The notes under the pieces were generated by a model, which was not told the origin of the DNA, did not search any database, and was given only the letters and a program-made list of their open reading frames with translations. This document shows, piece by piece, positions 24,082 through 34,660 of a stretch of 64,000 nt of DNA; position 1 is the first letter of the stretch, and every line of letters starts with the position of its first letter. Source of the DNA: Asterella californica (taxonomy: Eukaryota; Streptophyta; Marchantiopsida; Marchantiales; Aytoniaceae); contig JAYKYS010000011.1 of the NCBI GenBank assembly GCA_036924285.1, positions 8,060,001-8,124,000 of the forward strand. Reading direction: 5' to 3'. Position numbers and translations under genes: made by a program.

Positions 24082-24732
24082 TCAAGCCCTTGACAACATA
24101 TCTGCAATCATATTCTCCTTTCCTTTTATATGCTTCAGCTCTGGATTCAAGCTTCTAATATAGGCAATCCAACGTAACATTGCTATGTCTGGCGTGGTAT
24201 AGTTGGATATCATGCCTAGTAGAGGTAGACAATCCGTTTCCAGGAGTACATGAGCACCAATCAGAAACTCACGATCTGTCTTCATTGCTGTCACCGCTCC
24301 CCACAACTCACGCTTCACCTGAGGATAATCTCGTTGTCTGTCTGTCAAGATCCTAGCTCCAAACCTAGAGGTAAGCCGCAATCCATCCGCATCATCTTGA
24401 CCTATCACCCAGCCAATTGCCTTTGGGCTAGTATCTACTGTGACAATGACAGGTCTCCCACATCCATAGTATATTCTTCTCAAAACAGGCGGAGACTGTA
24501 GAGCCTCCTTCAACCTATTCATAGCTTCTCGATGGACTGAGGTCCATATAAACCTCTTACCCTTCCTCAATAATGCATACAAAGGCTCAGCAACATGAGC
24601 ATAATGAGGAATGGATAAACGATAAAATACACAAGCACATAGAAAGCGTCGAACCTATGTGATATTCTTACAGTCTGCCATCCTTGCTATGGCTTCAACC
24701 TTCTCGGAGTTTGGTCGCCTTCCAAAAAAAAG
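24082..24732 (-). pseudogene. RT connection and RNase H domain, broken
   Basis: The 24582-24082 frame has the RNase H acidic set in order: D50 (VTVDTS), E92 (RELWG), D117 (ETDCL) and D161 (ADMLS). Upstream, about 24,726-24,583, the same frame reads GRRPNSEKVEAI...ADCKNIT, then a TAG at 24657-24659, then VRRFLCACVFYR. So the RT thumb and connection are present with one more nonsense codon. The link to the RT palm is lost at an A8 run (24724-24731) next to a 15-bp tandem duplication (24728-24757). RNase H would remove the RNA strand during cDNA synthesis. Confidence 0.9.
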
Positions 24733-26231
24733 CGCCACACAGAAAAGCGCCACACAGACGTCCAACCACTAAAATCTCAAACACGCCAAACTTGGACTTA
24801 GCTCCTGACAGGGTGAGATGTACTTCCTCCAGACGAGTCAAGATATGTTCTACATCCCTGATATGGTCTGTAACAAACCTTCTACATCCATTCGCAAGTA
24901 CTGCTTCATCCTTGTCTTCAACCGCGCAACCTTTTATAGGAATATCATCTAGAAATGGAATGTCAACATCAGGCACAAACTCCCTTAGTACCTTATGCAT
25001 CGCATTCTGCATATGAGCCACCGAGTTCGTCGCTCCTTGTGGAAGAGTACACATCCGCATCAATCCTAGGGGCGTACGCATAGTAGTTAAATCCCTACTC
25101 TCCACGGCCAGCTGGAATTGATCATAACCAGAATATAGATCTCCTATTGAATAGATAGCTCTCCCTGCAAATGCCTCTGCTACCTCTTCAATCACAGGAC
25201 CCGTCCCAACGTTACGAATGGTTACGTTATTCGCAGGCTATAGGTCTTGAATAAAACGCAAAGCTCCTGACTTCTTGGGTACAGTGAACCACCTGCTAGA
25301 ATATGGCCCCATAGACGGCTCAAGTATCCCCATCTGTACCTTCTCCTTCAACAACTCGATGAGTTTAGGCAACAAAGCACGAGGAACTGGGATCGGTTTC
25401 AGGTCCCAAGGCACATGAGGGATTGTGAATATAACCATAGGCGCTATAACCTTTGGGTCCACACAACCTATCTCCTCTGCTGAAAAAGAGAATGCTTTAC
25501 CATGCTTCACTATCATATGTTCAAACACTGTCTTCTCGACCTCAGTCAAGAAATCACCCCCTCCTATCTGGAGCTCTTTCAATGTCTCCTCAGTAAATTG
25601 GTGTCTTACTCGTCTATGATCACGCAATATAGGCTCAGTCCCCACTAACTGTACTTGCTGCTGGGAGTTAGCAGGTAGTTGAGCTGCTACCGGTCTTACC
25701 TTTCTCAGTATAGATTTGTACTTCGCATGGACGTCTGCTTCCTGAGGGAGTGCACACCAACAACTTGCTTCTCTCCCTTCATTATTCTGCATCGGATGAG
25801 GAAAGAACTGCAGGTATGTAGCAATCTCCTTATATATGCATCGAGAGTGGATAAGGATCACCACCACACTATTTTTCCCCTCCATCAATCTACTCACATT
25901 GTCTAACCAACCAACAGCTGACTGTACAGACATAAACTCTTCGAACAAACCAGAAACCACTTCGTCTTCAGATAGAACTCCTACACGCCACAACCCTGAT
26001 ACCTGTTTCACCATCCATCTTTTTGTATTTTCCTCCATATCTTCAACTCTTGTAAATCGGCTCCACCCGTCTGTCTCAAACATCAGCAATCCAGACTGCC
26101 AACTCTGTACACCACACATGTATCCAGACCTTTGTACATGTCTCGCTTCCAACTCTGACGGGACCTCAACAGTAGGTTCTACACCCCTGTCTTCCCGCTC
26201 TACAGGAGTGGACTGCGAAAAACCTTACATC
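24695..26231 (-). pseudogene. Reverse transcriptase (Ty3/gypsy), broken
   Basis: The first frame (to 25238) holds the RT N-terminus with YSSRWFTVPKKSG and FIQDL, then a TAG at 25235-25237. The same frame continues after the stop into the palm: motif A GDLYSGYDQF, motif B LPQGATNS and the catalytic motif C FLDD (about 25195-24920). CAG to TAG by a single C-to-T change explains the break. The segment 26231-25500 upstream of the palm is the variable linker after the protease. The palm stays readable to about 24,745, where a homopolymer frameshift follows. FLDD in place of YxDD is an accepted Ty3/gypsy variant. Confidence 0.92.
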
Positions 26232-27642
26232 TCTTCGTCTGAGAATCTCTAAGGGTTTGTCTGTTCCGCTCATGTCTTGAACAAACCGTCAAAAACTGTA
26301 CTGAGTACTTGTCATCAGGACTCCGAACTCTAGCATAATGAGACCCATCGTTCATCACCTTTGTCTCCATTCGAACAGCGGTGATGTATGGTTGACCCAG
26401 TATGACAGGATAGGAGACAGATGACTGTACAAAGAAATGCTGATCAACCTCTACATCCCCAATCCTTACACGCATATTGGGACAAGCTCCGTATAACTCA
26501 CCCTTTTGGTTATTTGCAGCTCGAAGCACCCAACCATGATTCCTTTCGATTGGCCACTGTCCCTTTTCATACACCTCCTTGGAAATGATGTTGATCTCCG
26601 ACCCGTGATCCACAAGTGCAGAAACTGGCTCAGAAAGTCCTCCAAGCCGAACTTGCGTCTCTGTTGTCGCTCTTGCCCAGTGCTTCTCCTTGAAATCGTT
26701 GTCTGTGCCTGACCCATCCTCTTCAAACTCTTCATCTTCATTCTCAATAACAGCAGGACCAGCAACCCATGCCTCATACTTATCATCTCCGAACTGATCA
26801 ATACCAATAGCATCTACTGCTCCAACCATCTGACTACTTACTTGTTCAGTCAATATCTGTCTCTTTCTCTTCATGATGTCTATTATCAACTCATGAAACT
26901 CTCTCTTTGCGATACCAAGCACTTCACGAAGAGTAAACTCAACTCTAGCATCCAAAATGCGTTGCTCTAGAACAGCACGCAAGTCTGTTGTTGTTTCGAT
27001 GTCTGCCGCTAACTTGTAAGCTGGAGCTTTCCCCTTCTCCTGCGCTGTAAACCTCTTCCCCCGTACTCTATCTGTAGTAGTAGTCTCATGTGGCAAATCT
27101 TGCACACCTTCCATAAGATCTACTGCAGGTGGTGGAGCTGTAGAGGTAGAAGGTATATCCTCTGCAGCAGGAAATCTTCCAGTTGGTACAGATGGTGATG
27201 GTTCCGCTGCTCTCCTCCTTGTAACCCTCCGACGGTCACTGTCCTCTGGCACTCCTGCATCTAAATCAGAAGCGTCTCGTCTTCTTTTGTCTTCGATCAG
27301 GGCATCTTGTTCACCACTTGTCTCTAAAAACGCTCGAATAGAAGTCGCATCTACTGGGTCTCTCCATCCAGTAGCTCTCCTAATGCTTTCAGCACCTCTC
27401 TTCATCATTTCAACCGGAACCTCAACAGCCTGCTCAACCATAGTTGGATTAGAGCGCACCTCAACTCTCCCAGTATATACATCAGCCTCCGCAGAACCCG
27501 CAGTCATCGCTGTAGTATTCGCACCAGTAAGTGCTGGAAGAGAACTCCTCATTCCTCCTCTTCCAAAATATGTGTTCAGAGGCTGCCCAGTGGCGATTAG
27601 ATACAACCTGTTGTTCTGATAGTTGACTACGCCCTCTCGCAA
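26200..27642 (-). pseudogene. Gag C-terminal part and aspartic protease
   Basis: A 480-codon open frame. Near its start is a gag-type tail (NYFGRGG-like, here NTYFGRGGM). A long polar linker rich in R, D, P and T follows. The retropepsin core is in the last third: SALVDHGSEIN at about residue 340 (catalytic Asp about 345), then the flap/hydrophobic region and ILGQPYI. The DHGSE form replaces the more common D-T/S-G-A. The frame ends at 26200. The RT frame begins in the -1 frame within the T5 run about 20 bases earlier, so pro and pol are joined either by frameshifting or by a one-base indel. The frame lacks a credible ATG at its left end, because the knuckle upstream is in another frame. Confidence 0.88.
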
Positions 27643-27659
27643 GGCAACGCCAAGTCTTG

Positions 27660-27701
27660 ACAGTCTCCTCTGAGATGATCTGGACTATCGCACCAAATAC
27701 A
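27660..27701 (-). pseudogene. CCHC zinc knuckle of Gag, in a displaced frame
   Basis: These 14 codons read CIWCDSPDHLRGDC, an exact C-x2-C-x4-H-x4-C nucleocapsid knuckle. It lies in the -1 frame relative to the gag frame that ends at 27722, and the protease frame that starts at 27642 is displaced by -1 again. Upstream, the knuckle frame reads a plausible linker (PVAPGARPVGGTFTRR). Two small indels therefore isolate the nucleic-acid-binding part of Gag. Confidence 0.85.
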
Positions 27702-27721
27702 TCTCCTGGTAAAGGTTCCTC

Positions 27722-28776
27722 CTACGGGTCGGGCACCTGGTGCAACAGGTCGTTGATCTCCCTCAAGTCTGCCATCTCAACCCTCAAATCTTTCAACTGT
27801 TGAGTAAGTTCTTCTATCAAGTTATGTTGATTTCGGTTCTCAACAGGTCGCTGCTGCTGTCTAGGTCCTCTCTGTGCTGGGATAGGTACTGCAGGCTCTT
27901 GAGGAACCACTTGGGGAACCACTATAGGTGCTTGAGGAATCACAATAGGTGCTTGAGGTATTGCAGGAGGAGCTACAGGAACATGAGGAGCTACTCTCTG
28001 CTCTGGCAAGGTCTCTAGCTGCAGTACCATCCTACCACGACGTTGTCTAGCAAGGGTGGATACTGCTTCCTCTACTCTCCTCCAATCAGATGTAACTCCC
28101 CCTTCAGCCCCTCGATCAGCCAACATGAAACAAAGCCTATCTGCTGTGAACTCATCCAAAGCCCCTAAGAACAACTCTGTCTTCCTAGCATCCAACGTCA
28201 ACCTCTCCAGACCAGAAAGCTGAGAGTACCTCTTCTCAAATTCACGGATCACTTCATTCAACCCCATGGAACGTCCAGGCTGACGCTCTATCCAATCCAT
28301 GAGAGTTCTTCTGGTGACTCTTTTAGAGTCCTCTTCTAGAAATTCTTCTCTCAGTGCACGTTCAAACAGAGTCCACCCACCTAAATGTCTTCTCTGTAAA
28401 TTTCTAACCTTCTCTCTCAATTCAGGGACAACAGTCAACTCAAAGCTTAGAATTATCTCAACTTCAGGTGCCCTGACCAACTCCATTTCACCCACATACT
28501 CCCGCAGGTACCTAGTAACATCTCTTCCATCAAATCGCCCACATCGACCAACAATTGCTTGTAACGTCTTCGTGGATTTCTGCTCAGCTCCTCCAATTGC
28601 AGGCTGCTGTTGAATCAAAGCAGCCAACGCCTGAAGAATCTAAGACGTGTCAGGCTGTGCTGCTGCTGTTGGAACCACCGTAGGTCCTCCTTGAGAGCAA
28701 TTCCATCCTGACCAGAAGTCCCTTGGACAGAAGAACCCTGAGCAGCCGCACCCTGTACAGCAGCACTGTGATCCAT
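27722..28776 (-). pseudogene. Gag capsid region
   Basis: The long frame 28627-27722 (301 codons) has the helical, Arg/Glu/Leu-rich look of a Ty3/gypsy capsid (DGRDVTRYLREY, RRTLMDWIE, ELFLGALDE) and a Pro/Gln-rich linker with a repeated APIVIPQ block. A likely ATG lies at 28774-28776 (MDHSAAVQGAA) just inside the primer site. From there a frame change and a TAG at about 28,640 separate the N-terminus from the long frame. Gag would form the virus-like particle in the cytoplasm. The family is known from context and not from a single diagnostic motif. Confidence 0.85.
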
Positions 28777-28821
28777 TTTCCACCCAATATAGCCAATTCT
28801 CCAAATCGATCACCCCAAATT

Positions 28822-28839
28822 CTCTCAGTGGAAGCACCA
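28822..28839 (-). other. Primer-binding site of the LTR element
   Basis: On the minus strand TGGTGCTTCCACTGAGAG starts two bases after the 5' LTR. TGG at this place pairs with the CCA end of a tRNA. I cannot name the tRNA from the sequence alone. Confidence 0.75.
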
Positions 28840-28841
28840 GA

Positions 28842-30839
28842 TGTCGTGGTGAGAGTCTTTCTTGGGGAGGACGGACCTCATGACTGTGATCGATCAAAGA
28901 AAATGACCAAGAAGGAAAACAGGTTGCTACAGACGATGAAATCTCAAAACACAGCCTCTTGTGCCCACCAATTGCAAAACAAACACTCAAGCACGCACTC
29001 AGGTACACAAATATGTCTCTCCGGAGTAGAAATAGCTTTATTTCAGCGTCAACTGCTTCACTGTTAAGAAAATATCTCTCTCCTCCTCTCCTAAGTCCTT
29101 CTCAGCTGAAAATTCCAAGGAATTTGATCTTACGACAACCAAAGCCTTGTCAAAACGATCTCCTTCCAATAAACCACCTCTGTCCGTTCAATTCTACTCC
29201 TTCCAAACCTCAAAACTGTGTAACATATGAGGTTCTTGTCTCCAAAACACTTTCCTGCCTCTCTCACGATCTCCCCTGCTCACTCCACTCAATTCTGTCA
29301 GAAAAATCGATCCTCACTCAGCCTCCAAGCTTCTCAACGTCTCCTCTCCTCAATCCACTCAATTCTGTCAGAAAAATCGACCCCCACTCAGCCTCCAAGC
29401 TTCTCAGCGTCTCCTCTCCTCAATCCACTCAATTCTGTCAAAAAAAATCGATCCCCACTTAGCCTCCAAGCTTCTCAGCGTCTCCTCTCCTCAATCCACT
29501 CAATTCTGTCAGAAAAATCGATCCCCACTCAGCCTCCAAGCTTCTCAGCGTCTCCTCTCCTCAATCCCTAATTATGTCAGAAAAATCGATCCCCACTCAG
29601 CCTCCAAGCTTCTCAGCGTCTCCTCTCCTCAATCCCTAATTCTGTTCCTTTTTTCTCCTTCCGCCTCAGTTCTCTCAGAAAACTCTCTTAAAAAAATGTC
29701 CCCCGATCTCCAGCCGTCGCAGGTATTAAACCTAAAAGTTAAGGCCCCAGCTTAAGCTGCCCCCCAGCTGTCCTTATAAGTGCAGTGACTTATCACAAGC
29801 AGGGCCCTAGCTTAAGCTGCCCCCCTGCTGTCCTTATGCGTACAGAGCATTATTTACAAAGTTGGCCCTTTTTTAATACAAATTTCACAGTTGTCTCCAC
29901 AAACTCTACCCCTACACTAATAAAGGTTCACATAACCTCATTCTCCATCGCAAGCCTACTCGATGCTTATTTAACTAATTAGCAAAAGTTTCCTGTGCTC
30001 TTGATGCCATCCTGAATATACTACAAGCCATCCAATGTAGGCCGAAGCCCTAACACTTATGAGGCTGCCCCACAGGGCTTACAGCCCCCCCCCCCCCACA
30101 TGCGCACCAGGTATCTCCCATAGTATATTCAGGATGGCATGCGGAGGCTTAGGCCAGGAAGCCCACGATTAAGGGAGATACCGGTCTCCCGCCCCTAGGT
30201 ATACAGGACATGGCTGTATACCCAACATAGACTCCCATCCGGGAGGCCAACATGCTAGAATAGGAACCAGAGGCCAGGAGGGATTGATCCTGAGACCACT
30301 TCCCTCCTAGGCAGGCGCCCTATCACTGGGATGGCCTTTGGTTCCGTTCAAAAAGGTTTAATAGTCTGTACATATGCTTTACTAAGGAAATCTTCCTATA
30401 AAGTCTTTACTAGCCTTTTCTGTGCTAACTTCTCCATACAACTCCGTTTTAAACGAGTAAAGAGTCAAAACTATAGTACTTGTGAACACCTACACACTCA
30501 CGCAATCAGATTCTGAGTTCGAGTCACGAGTCAGAATCGACAGATTTCCCTCTATCGCATATTTCTTAGTTTAAAACACGTGCTAACTATTACTTAAAGC
30601 ACTTTCTGTCAAAACTAGAAGCATGAGGTCGCTCTCCTCGTCGAACTTCACATTCTGGTGTCTTTCGACTCCCTCTCAAGGGTGATATTCCAACCCAAGC
30701 TAGGGGGCAGCTTGTCAAGCATGGCCCCAGCTTAGCTCCTGCCTAGCTTGTTAAGCTGCAGGGCAGCTTCCTTTACACAATATAGAAAAAAATCTCTTTG
30801 CATTACTTTTCACTGTACAGACTTATGTACAATACGACA
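28842..30839 (-). repeat. LTR (5' LTR of the minus-strand element)
   Basis: This 1,998-bp LTR begins TGTCGT and ends ACGACA, and is paired with 20540-22536. Differences seen by eye include ctgcag/ctacag near the start, cctgtctct/cctgcctct, two changes in the 70-bp array, the length of the A and C runs, ggttttaaac/ggtattaaac and gacctatg/gacttatg. That is about 0.5% divergence. Confidence 0.95.
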
Positions 30840-30843
30840 ACGC
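30840..30843. repeat. Target-site duplication, right copy (ACGC)
   Basis: ACGC follows the right LTR end directly and matches 20536-20539. Confidence 0.85.
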
Positions 30844-31390
30844 ATCACCTTGTTTTGCCATTTTACCAACTTTGGTTATATATTCATCTACAGATTCGAC
30901 ACGATGCGACACTACAAATTCATCTTCCATGAAATAAGATAATATTAATCAATCATGTGTATCTCTAGCGCTTGAGTAGATATTATAAAGTTCATTTTGA
31001 GTTTGATTTCGTAAAGATGCGGTAGAAGATTTATGGTGCAATAAGTATTGTATCGAATCAAACATACAATCTCCTGGAGTATATACGAAATCTTCACACC
31101 TTTTAAATTCAGAACAAATCTTTAGACATCTGAACAGAATAATAGAAGATTATGTTTGTTGTTTGATAAACTTAGAAATTGTAATCCATGAAAATTATGC
31201 AAAGGTTGTAATCCACTTACTTGATTATGATGACCGTCGTGCTGTTCAACTTGGGTTGTTCGATTATGGTTTGATGACAAAGTTTGAGTTCTCTTTCTTC
31301 TCCTCTGGGTAGTTTTCTGAGCAAGAACAATGTGGAGCAGAAGCACATAGATCATGTAATCTTGAATATTTGCTACGTTTCATATGTTGC
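30840..31390 (-). pseudogene. OTU protease domain, N-terminal half (catalytic Cys side)
   Basis: On the minus strand, upstream of the insertion: KICSEFKRCEDFVYTPGDC, then MFDSIQYLL. The GDC-M-F-DS motif is the OTU cysteine-protease signature, with the Cys codon at 31066-31068. A segment SSARDTHD, a stop, then FMEDEF, VDEYITKVGKMAKQGD follows and leads to the insertion point in the codons for Ala-Trp. Upstream of about 31,140 the frame is lost, though an ATG near 31,390 (MQHMKRSKYSRLH) could be the old start. OTU domains occur in some Helitron/Helentron proteins; the role in transposition is not known to me. Confidence 0.72.
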
Positions 31391-32474
31391 ATTAAGTTTA
31401 AATTTCATACATTTTCACTGCGTGAAGATGTTTTATGTAATTTGTATAAAATGATGTCACGTTTTAAGAGTAATGAACGTTTCTGAAGTATTTACCTTTG
31501 AAATAATCATGAATTTTCTGTTTAATGCAATTAAATTTTACGTTTCGATTTGTTTTTGTTCGCAAAGATGTTTGTGAATCACATCACGTATGAATGGTAG
31601 TAAATTTCGTAAATAATTGTCCGTTCAAAAGTGTTTCAAAAGCGTTTCAAAGTGTTTCAAAGCATTTCATAGCATTTTTTGTTTTTGTTTCAAAGCGTTT
31701 CAAAGCGTTTTTTGTTTTTTGTTTCTCCTAGTTTATACGTTTCTCCATGGACTTTCTTGTTTCATCTCCCAGTTTATACGTTTCTCCGTGGACTTTATTG
31801 TTTCATGCGTTTCGCACGTTCATAGAGTTGCACTTGGAAAAGAGTTTCAAGTTCTACATGTATCATCGTAGGTCAAACTCCGTTTGATCATGTGATATAT
31901 ATCTGAAAAACAACATCAAAGAAAGTGTTGTTGGAAAAATTCAAGCAATATTGAATTTACCTTGGAATATTTACAACTGATATTGATTTACTTGAATGCT
32001 TAAACAAAAATGCTATAAAATAAAAGTCAGAAATAAAATTTATTATAAATTAGATACATGAAATTAACTACAATGGTAAAACTATAATTATGTAAAATAT
32101 CTTATATATAGTGACAATAAATATAGAAAACAAAACAGATCTTGAAGTGTTCAATGTTACGTATGTTTGTGTAATTAGATTATTTAGATATAAAAAAAGT
32201 TCTTAGAACTTTACCGATGTTGAAAGATTAAACGGTTGGAATTGTGGAGGTTTTTGACGATTCTCCCTCAGCAGATGTAGTCTCCTTGATCTGTTAAAAA
32301 GAAAAGTTAGACGTTCAATGATGTCATTATATTAGTGGTTTTGTAATATTCCATAGCGATTCTTATATTGATGCAATTAATTTGAGATGACATGAGTCAA
32401 TGTTTTAAAGAAATTATTAAAAATCATCATGATACTTCTACAATTGAAAATGAAATAAAGTATAAATTGTATAC
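31391..32474. other. AT-rich gap with a GTTTCAAAGC-type repeat block
   Basis: No coding signal. From about 31,622 to 31,715 the phrase GTTTCAAA(A)GYR recurs six or more times. It is followed by two copies of a 'gtttatacgtttctccrtggactt' block (about 31,732-31,790). The stretch lies between the Helentron main protein and the RPA-like gene, which both read on the minus strand. Confidence 0.6.
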
Positions 32475-34103
32475 TTAATCAAATCCGCAAAAGTCACCGT
32501 TTGAATTAAAAGAGAAAATTCCTATTGTTGCGGTCTTCTCAATTTGATCCTGTAGCATATCTCGATGGTTGTCGCTGTCATAATTTTGGACAACCTCTGT
32601 TTCCACTAGGCCCGTCAGATCTTGGAACCAATTACCTTTTGCATGGACCATGTATTGTTTACCATTGGAAAGATCTTCCACATACCCTTCAATCCATGGC
32701 ACAAGTCGTAATTGACAATCCAGATTACAAGTTTCGCAAAAGCCTCGAAGATGATTCAAATCTTGAATTTGTAAGTGCGTCGAATTGCATGTGATGTATG
32801 TGTATTTGTAGGGTCTGTCATCATAATTACGTGGTCTGAAAGTACCACGTACCTAAACACATGGAAAGAAGTTATAAACATAAGATATATCTGCGAATAG
32901 GAAAGTTGATTCTGATTATTTACATAAAAAAATTGATTATATACCTTGATTTTTTTATTTTCTCTTGTGATGTGAGCGTTCCGCGCTCTTTTCAAAACGT
33001 CAATTCTCGATTGGATCGAAGGAGTTGCCCATATAGTAGATGCGTGTGTATGCAGCTTTGGAAGATCATTTTCTTCTCTTGTGGATAAAATCTATCTTGA
33101 TATTGATTTCAAGTGCAACAATACAACATGTCCAGAGTGAAAACGAGTCTCAATATTTTTATACTCTGTTGCGAAATCATAACGGATGATCAACTGCAAC
33201 ATGAAAAAAATTTGTGTTAGTCTAAAAGTTTCATGAATAGTAAAATTTTGAAATCAGTTGCGAAATAAATTTATAAACGTAAGTTATTTAATGTACATAA
33301 TTACTTACCGTCATCTTGTCTTCTTCAGAATCACCATCCGCAATTGTGATCTCAAATTTTCGGTATTCGTTTTCACCGTGTACAGCAATAACGGCAACAG
33401 ATATGTCTACTGTCGTGAATCGAACATTAAGATGACGCATGCACATTCGGAGAGACATGAAGTGTCGAAATTTGAAAATTGGAGTAGAACTCCAAGGTGT
33501 AATGGTCTGAATTGTTGTTTGCCCATCGATCAAGAGGATGAATTTGACATCCCCTATGTGACTGAGAGTTTTTACTGGTCTTTCTACCTGCACGGCACTA
33601 CGACCAAAGTATTGTATCCTACAATACGTATTTCTATCACTTTATCTGACCAGTTTATAGCGTTGTTGCCTTGGGCAGTACATGTAATCGTCTTTTCCAT
33701 ACGACGATCAACCATATCAAAAAAAAGAAATGAGTTTTTTGTTATAAATCTATTAATATTACCATATTTGTTTAATATAATTCCTTCAAATATATCATTT
33801 CTTTTCACATATTCTATATTATCTATAAATATAGATAAGTTTTTATCTACAATTGGAGTTTCAGATGGAATAATTATCTCTTGTTCATTTTTTCTCTTTT
33901 GGAGACTTTATAGGAGATGCTGGAGCAGATAAGTTTTTATCTACAATTGTCTCTTGTTCTTTTTTTTCCCTTTTTGGAGACTTTATAGGAGATGCTAGAG
34001 CAGAACTTGGCTGCTTCAGTATTTGTACTATGGGTTCATTCCCTTCTGTATCATCAGTGGAAATCTTTTTCATTTTTCCTTTTTTGAACGTAGTGGAATC
34101 CAT
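32475..34103 (-). pseudogene. RPA-like OB-fold (single-strand DNA-binding) protein gene with introns, frameshifted
   Basis: The probable start is ATG at 34103 (MDSTTFKKGK). The N-terminus has two repeats of the pattern SPIKSPK followed by E/K/Q residues, then an OB-fold-like stretch (DIFEGIILN...TCTAQGN) to 33584 and a second one (FTTVDISVAVIAVHG...FEITIADGD) to 33309. Two introns are clear: 33194-33308 (GTAAGT...TTGCAG) and 32853-32944 (GTATAT...TTTAG), both in phase 0. Exon 3 (32852-32475) has a Cys-rich part (YITCN, FCETCNLDCQ) and then VEDLSNG, like the zinc-ribbon OB-fold of RPA70. One-base frameshifts occur near 33885 and 33590. Plant Helitrons often carry an RPA-like gene, so it probably belongs to the Helentron downstream. 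The RPA identity is moderate. Confidence 0.55.
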
Positions 34104-34172
34104 TGTATATATGAACATGAAAAACACACATAATATCATTTTCTATCCAAGATAGATATACTATATACAATC
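34104..34172. promoter_or_regulatory. Candidate divergent promoter with an inverted TATA-rich repeat
   Basis: ATTGTATAT (34103-34111) and its reverse complement ATATACAAT (34162-34170) flank the gap between the minus-strand RPA-like start and a plus-strand ATG at 34173. The middle holds CTATCcaaGATAG. A shared two-way promoter is plausible but unproven. Confidence 0.3.
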
Positions 34173-34660
34173 ATGGCAATAGACAAAAAGCTATTTCAAT
34201 TGGATGTCTTAGGTCTTACCTTCGTGATTAAAAGCAGTAGTTATGATCTCGTAAACTTATTTCAGAGATTAAACGTCGTTATGAAAAAAGGTCTTGCTTT
34301 GGATCGATACTATTACTTTGCTGCAGGTAGGTCTTGCTTTGGATCAATACTATCACTTTGTTTCACCTACAGAACGTAATCACATCATACTGATAATAAG
34401 AATATAAAAGAAGTTATAGCAAAGTGGTAGGACTGCGAGACTAAAACAACTTATCTTCAAATGACCTTTACAATCAGCTTAACTCTCGCAACTCTCACAG
34501 AAAATAGATTTTGTGACTATGATTCCATACAAAATTAAAATCTATTAAATGAAAAATGAAGTTACAACTATTCATCAATTCTACAAATTACAATGTAGTC
34601 AAACATAGGAAAGAAAGAATAAAGGGGTTCAACAAGATAAAAGAATTATTAGATTGTAAG
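34133..34660. repeat. Duplicated 0.5-kb module, copy 1
   Basis: Copy 1 of a dispersed pair; the second copy is at 36346-36840. Shared landmarks are TTTTCTATCCAAGATAG, ATAGACAAAAAGCTATTTCA, AGCAGTAGTTATGATCTCG and CAAATTACAATGTAGT. Copy 1 is longer, because about 30 bases around 34,450 are missing from copy 2. A 38-bp partial duplication (GGTCTTGCTTTGGATCRATAC) is inside both copies, so it is older than the duplication. Confidence 0.9.
34173..34326 (+). CDS. Possible first exon, unknown protein
   Basis: An ATG opens a frame reading MAIDKKLFQLDVLGLTFVI, then SYDLVNLFQRLNVV, of ordinary globular composition. It reaches CAG|GTAGGT, a strong 5' splice site, at 34326. I find no next exon and no family. 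The second copy of this module has a TAA after LFQR, so at least that copy is dead. It may simply be a chance frame in a repeat. Confidence 0.25.

Larger units (their letters stand above)
20540..30839 (-). mobile_element. Ty3/gypsy LTR retrotransposon, 10.3 kb, defective
   Basis: Two ~2.0-kb LTRs with perfect 6-bp inverted ends (TGTCGT...ACGACA) flank an interior coding on the minus strand. The gene order is gag, CCHC knuckle, protease, RT, RNase H, integrase. Because integrase follows RNase H, this is the Ty3/gypsy (Metaviridae-type) order. The target duplication is ACGC. The two LTRs differ at only about a dozen sites, so insertion was recent, yet the interior has at least five premature stops and several frameshifts. 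It inserted in the OTU domain of a Helentron. Confidence 0.97.

Noticed and set aside
24900..24960. FLDD catalytic box as an unusual RT
   Set aside because: FxDD/FLDD is an accepted variant of YxDD in Ty3/gypsy elements.
19528..34115. Shared 15-mer CCATTGTATATATGA at 19.5 and 34.1 kb as a common regulatory site
   Set aside because: In 64 kb of AT-rich DNA a few such matches are expected by chance; the first copy lies inside coding sequence.
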